From positions 34,996 through 54,058 of the forward strand of contig DCZD01000008.1 in the NCBI GenBank assembly GCA_002331255.1: DNA of 19,063 bases, in the 5' to 3' direction. The notes beneath the pieces were generated by a model. It saw only the letters and a program-made list of their open reading frames with translations. It was not told where the DNA came from and made no database searches. Of this stretch, positions 16,595-19,063 are shown one piece after another. The stretch comes from Acidimicrobiaceae bacterium UBA2093 (GTDB lineage Bacteria; Actinomycetota; Acidimicrobiia; Acidimicrobiales; Ilumatobacteraceae). Each line of letters begins with the position of its first letter. Positions within the stretch are counted from its first letter, which is position 1. A program made the translations under genes and the position numbers.

Positions 16595-16643
16595 AGGGCG
16601 TCATAACGGTTCACAGGCAACGGCAAGCGAGGAGGTGGTCACC

Positions 16644-17240
16644 ATGGCAGGAGCGACGCTCATCGACACTGTTGTGTCACTCGTCGAGCCCATCCTCGTT
16701 GACCTCGGACTCGAGCTGTACGACTGTGATTTCGCCGGTGGCACCTTGAAGGTCACAATCGACACGCCCGCCGGTCAAGATAAAGGCGTCGATCTCGAAC
16801 AGTTGGCACTTGTCACTCGTCTACTCGGTCGCGAGCTCGACCACGGCGACATCGTGACCCAGCGCTACACCCTTGAAGTCACCAGCCCTGGTCTCGAGCG
16901 CACGTTGCGCACGCCCGCACACTTCAGCCGCGAAATCGGCAAGGACGTAAATGTCCGCCTTCGTTCCGACATCGACGGTCGTCGCCGCCTGAACGGAACC
17001 TTGGTGGCTGCAACTGACATCACGGCAACCATCCGTCTTCTCGAAGATCTCGCCATCGGACCTATCGACGTCACTGTGTCGATCGCCGACATTGAAAAAG
17101 CTCGTACCGTATTTGTCTGGGCGCCCACGCCAAAGCCCGGCACACCTGAATCTCGCGCGTCGAAGTCGCGCAGTTCCGGCCGAAGCGGCTCATCAAACCC
17201 GAACGCATCAGTTCAACCAGCGGAGGTCAGCGCACTATGA
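16644..17240 (+). CDS. rimP: Ribosome maturation factor RimP
   Basis: A 198-residue RimP, needed for 30S subunit assembly. The N-terminal domain contains IDTVVSLVEPILVDLGLELYDCDFAGGTLKVTIDTP and the helix VDLEQLALVTRLLGREL, then YTLEVTSPGLERTLRTPAHFSREIGKDVNVRL, the family's most conserved stretch; the C-terminal SH3-like domain ends near IEKARTVFVW. The last 38 or so residues form a Ser/Arg/Pro-rich low-complexity tail (SRASKSRSSGRSGSS), not seen in the typical 150-160 residue protein. ATG 16644 is preceded by a strong GCGAGGAGGTGG, so the longer open frame back to 16515 is rejected. Its stop overlaps the nusA ATG by 4 nt. Confidence 0.95.
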   Translation: MAGATLIDTVVSLVEPILVDLGLELYDCDFAGGTLKVTIDTPAGQDKGVDLEQLALVTRLLGRELDHGDIVTQRYTLEVTSPGLERTLRTPAHFSREIGKDVNVRLRSDIDGRRRLNGTLVAATDITATIRLLEDLAIGPIDVTVSIADIEKARTVFVWAPTPKPGTPESRASKSRSSGRSGSSNPNASVQPAEVSAL

Positions 17241-18385
17241 GCAACCTTGACATGTCAGAAGCAGTCCGCATGCTCGCGGCTGATCGTGGCATCTCTGTCG
17301 ACGCACTTCTTCAAGTGCTCGTCGAGGCCTTGGCCACGGCGTACAAGAAGCGTCCCGGCGCAGCCGATGAAGTGATTGTCGAGATCAATCCAGAGAACCT
17401 CGACATGAAGTTCATCGCCTACGACGTGGATGAGGAAGGTAACTGGGTTAACGAGCGTGACGACACGCCGAACAAGAACGAGCTCGGTCGCATCGCCGCA
17501 GTTACGTTCCGTCAGGTCATGAGCCAGCGCATTCGCGAAGTCGAGCGTGACCGCAAGTTCGAGGAGTACGCCAACCGAGAGGGCGACATCGTCACCGGCA
17601 TCATCCAACAGAGCGACGGACGTTATGCGCTGCTCGACCTCGGCAAGGTCGAAGCCCTGTTGCCGCAAGCCGAGCAGGTTCCCTACGAGCGTCCAGAGCC
17701 GAATGCTCGCCTGAAGGCTTACATCGTCGAAGTCCGCAAGACCGCAAAGGGTCCTCAAATTGTCGTGTCGCGCACGCACCCTGGTCTCATCAAGCGTTTG
17801 TTCGAACTGGAAGTGCCGGAAATTGCCGATGGCATCGTCGAAATCAAGGCATGCGCTCGTGAACCAGGTCATCGTACGAAGATTGCCGTGGCATCAAATG
17901 ACCACAACGTCGACCCAGTTGGCGCGTGTGTCGGCGCGCGGGGTGGACGCGTGCGCATGGTCGTCACAGAACTTCGTGGCGAGAAAATCGACATCATCTC
18001 CTATAGCGAAGATCTCCGCGAGTTCGTCATGAAGGCTCTGTCGCCGGCAAAAGTCACCGACGTGCGTCTGTCGGCCGACAGCACGCAGGCCGACGTCATC
18101 GTCCCTGACTTTCAGTTGTCACTTGCCATCGGTAAAGAAGGCCAGAACGCTCGTCTTGCGGCGCGCCTCACCGGTGTTCGTATCGACATCAAGAGCGAAA
18201 CGCAGGCACGCAATGAAGACGCCGGCATCGTGGTCAGCCCCGAGGGTGAGGTCTATGAAGAAGGCGAGTGGCGTCAGAATGACGACACTGGTCAACTTGA
18301 GTTCCACGCTGCTGATGGAACCGTGACCAGCCAGGCCGAATGGGCTGGCGAGGCAGGGTCTGACGAAGCTGGTTCGGAGGGCTGA
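17237..18385 (+). CDS. nusA: Transcription termination/antitermination factor NusA
   Basis: A 382-residue NusA, which binds RNA polymerase and modulates pausing, termination and antitermination. The N-terminal polymerase-binding domain (about 1-125) contains YKKRPGAADEVIVEINPENL and AAVTFRQVMSQRIREVERD. The S1 domain (about 130-200) contains EGDIVTGIIQQSDGRYALLDLGKVEALLPQAEQVP in two parts. KH1 and KH2 follow (about 205-330) with DPVGACVGARGGRVRMVVTEL, GEKIDIISYS, and LAIGKEGQNARLAARLTG. The last 57 residues are strongly acidic (EGEVYEEGEW, GEAGSDEAGSEG), without the AR repeats of E. coli NusA. It overlaps rimP and is followed after 1 nt by the infB start. Confidence 0.97.
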   Translation: MSNLDMSEAVRMLAADRGISVDALLQVLVEALATAYKKRPGAADEVIVEINPENLDMKFIAYDVDEEGNWVNERDDTPNKNELGRIAAVTFRQVMSQRIREVERDRKFEEYANREGDIVTGIIQQSDGRYALLDLGKVEALLPQAEQVPYERPEPNARLKAYIVEVRKTAKGPQIVVSRTHPGLIKRLFELEVPEIADGIVEIKACAREPGHRTKIAVASNDHNVDPVGACVGARGGRVRMVVTELRGEKIDIISYSEDLREFVMKALSPAKVTDVRLSADSTQADVIVPDFQLSLAIGKEGQNARLAARLTGVRIDIKSETQARNEDAGIVVSPEGEVYEEGEWRQNDDTGQLEFHAADGTVTSQAEWAGEAGSDEAGSEG

Positions 18386-18386
18386 T

Positions 18387-19063
18387 TTGGCGAAGAAGTC
18401 CCGCGTTCATGAGCTCGCCAAAGAGCTCGGCCTGACGAATAAAGAGGCCGTCGATCTGTGCGTCAAGCTCGGTATCGACGTCAAGAATCATTCGTCGTCG
18501 GTCGAAGAAGCTCAGGCAGATCGTGTCCGTCGTCGCGCCGAGCGCGATGGCCTTGTTCGTGATGTTCAGCCCGAAGAACCAAAACCAGTCAAGAAGGCAG
18601 CGGCAAAGAAAGCTGCGCCGAAGAAGACTGCGGAAGGCGCAGACGAGTCTGGCGACGACGCGCCAGTGAAAAAAACTGCGGCAAAAAAGAGTGCTGCAAA
18701 GAAAGCTCCTGCCAAGAAAGCGGCTTCTACGAAAGTCGACGACGAATCATCAACAGTCGAAGAAACTCCTGTCATCGCTGTCGAGCCCGTCGCTGCTGTC
18801 GCTCCCGCCGCACCCGTTGTTGAACCTGTCGCTCCAGTTGTAGAGCCTGTCGTCGTGACCGAACAACCGGTCGCTTCCGCACCACCTGACTCGACTGGTT
18901 CAATGTCGCGGGTCATCTCAAGTGGTCGTCCAACACCGGGAATGCCGCCACGAGCCACCCCACCGCCGGCGTCTCCAAGTCGTCCACTTCCACCTGGAAT
19001 GCCGCCCAGCATGCCCCCACGACCCGGATCGCCGGCAGTCCCTGGTGCCCGTGGACCAGTTGG
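18387..19063 (+). CDS. infB: Translation initiation factor IF-2, N-terminal part (runs off right edge)
   Basis: An open frame of 225 codons from TTG 18387, preceded at 6 nt by GGAGG (18376-18380), reaches the right edge without a stop. Residues 1-58 are an IF2_N domain (AKKSRVHELAKELGLTNKEAVDLCVKLGIDVKNHSSSVEEA in overlapping parts). There follows a lysine/alanine repeat region (KKAAAKKAAPKK, KKTAAKKSAAKKAPAKKAA), a Val/Pro/Glu stretch with repeated EPVAPVVEPV-like units, and a Pro/Gly/Met/Arg-rich segment (PPGMPPSMPPRPG), as seen in long actinobacterial IF2 N-termini. The GTPase domains would lie beyond the window. The TTG start and 1-nt gap to nusA indicate strong coupling; no ylxR lies between. 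Confidence 0.93.
   Translation, partial: MAKKSRVHELAKELGLTNKEAVDLCVKLGIDVKNHSSSVEEAQADRVRRRAERDGLVRDVQPEEPKPVKKAAAKKAAPKKTAEGADESGDDAPVKKTAAKKSAAKKAPAKKAASTKVDDESSTVEETPVIAVEPVAAVAPAAPVVEPVAPVVEPVVVTEQPVASAPPDSTGSMSRVISSGRPTPGMPPRATPPPASPSRPLPPGMPPSMPPRPGSPAVPGARGPV

Noticed and set aside
16464..16604. N-terminal extension of ProRS to 16604
   Set aside because: It would run through the hairpins and the divergent promoter; homologous ProRS begins at MLRLSHLF, so ATG 16463 is used.

Overview
The window is a dense stretch of bacterial housekeeping chromosome. It most likely comes from an actinobacterium, and class Acidimicrobiia is my best guess. The reasons are moderately high GC, frequent GTG starts, many ATGA/GTGA stop-start overlaps, and actinobacterial gene orders: FliA/WhiG sigma - M23-like protein - rpsB - tsf - pyrH - frr - cdsA - dxr - rip1-type protease - ispG - proS, and rimP - nusA - infB. 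The class-level call is inference, since no rRNA is present. No CRISPR array, insertion sequence, prophage, tRNA or rRNA was seen.

Layout. (1) Positions 1-335, minus strand: the 5' part of a lipoprotein gene that runs off the left edge. (2) Positions 378-5123, plus strand: a coupled cluster of comM, dprA, a small broken Xer-like gene, xerC and a FliA/WhiG-family sigma factor. (3) Positions 5157-5660: a secreted M23-fold protein that has lost all its zinc ligands. (4) Positions 5693-8692: rpsB, with a leader hairpin next to its Shine-Dalgarno tract, then tsf, pyrH and frr. (5) Positions 8733-13648: cdsA with a long disordered N-terminus, dxr, a site-2 protease and ispG, covering phospholipid and isoprenoid precursor synthesis plus membrane proteolysis. 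(6) Positions 13655-16463, minus strand: proS then manA, convergent with ispG. (7) Positions 16464-19063, plus strand: a divergent intergenic region with a putative promoter, two tandem hairpins and a factor-independent terminator, then rimP, nusA and the 5' part of infB.

How the genes work together. Most of the window supports translation (S2, EF-Ts, RRF, ProRS, RimP, IF2), transcription elongation and termination (NusA), nucleotide and lipid precursor supply (PyrH, CdsA, Dxr, IspG), and DNA uptake or recombination (ComM, DprA, XerC).

The observations most worth a second look are: the apparent 454-codon xerC frame, which looks like two genes joined by one extra C in a five-C run; the terminator in the rimP-nusA-infB leader, which suggests NusA-dependent attenuation and lies within an 8-bp direct repeat; the zinc-less M23 protein; and the rpsB leader hairpin. 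I found no clear new multi-gene system; the small catalytic-domain-less Xer relative upstream of xerC is the nearest candidate.
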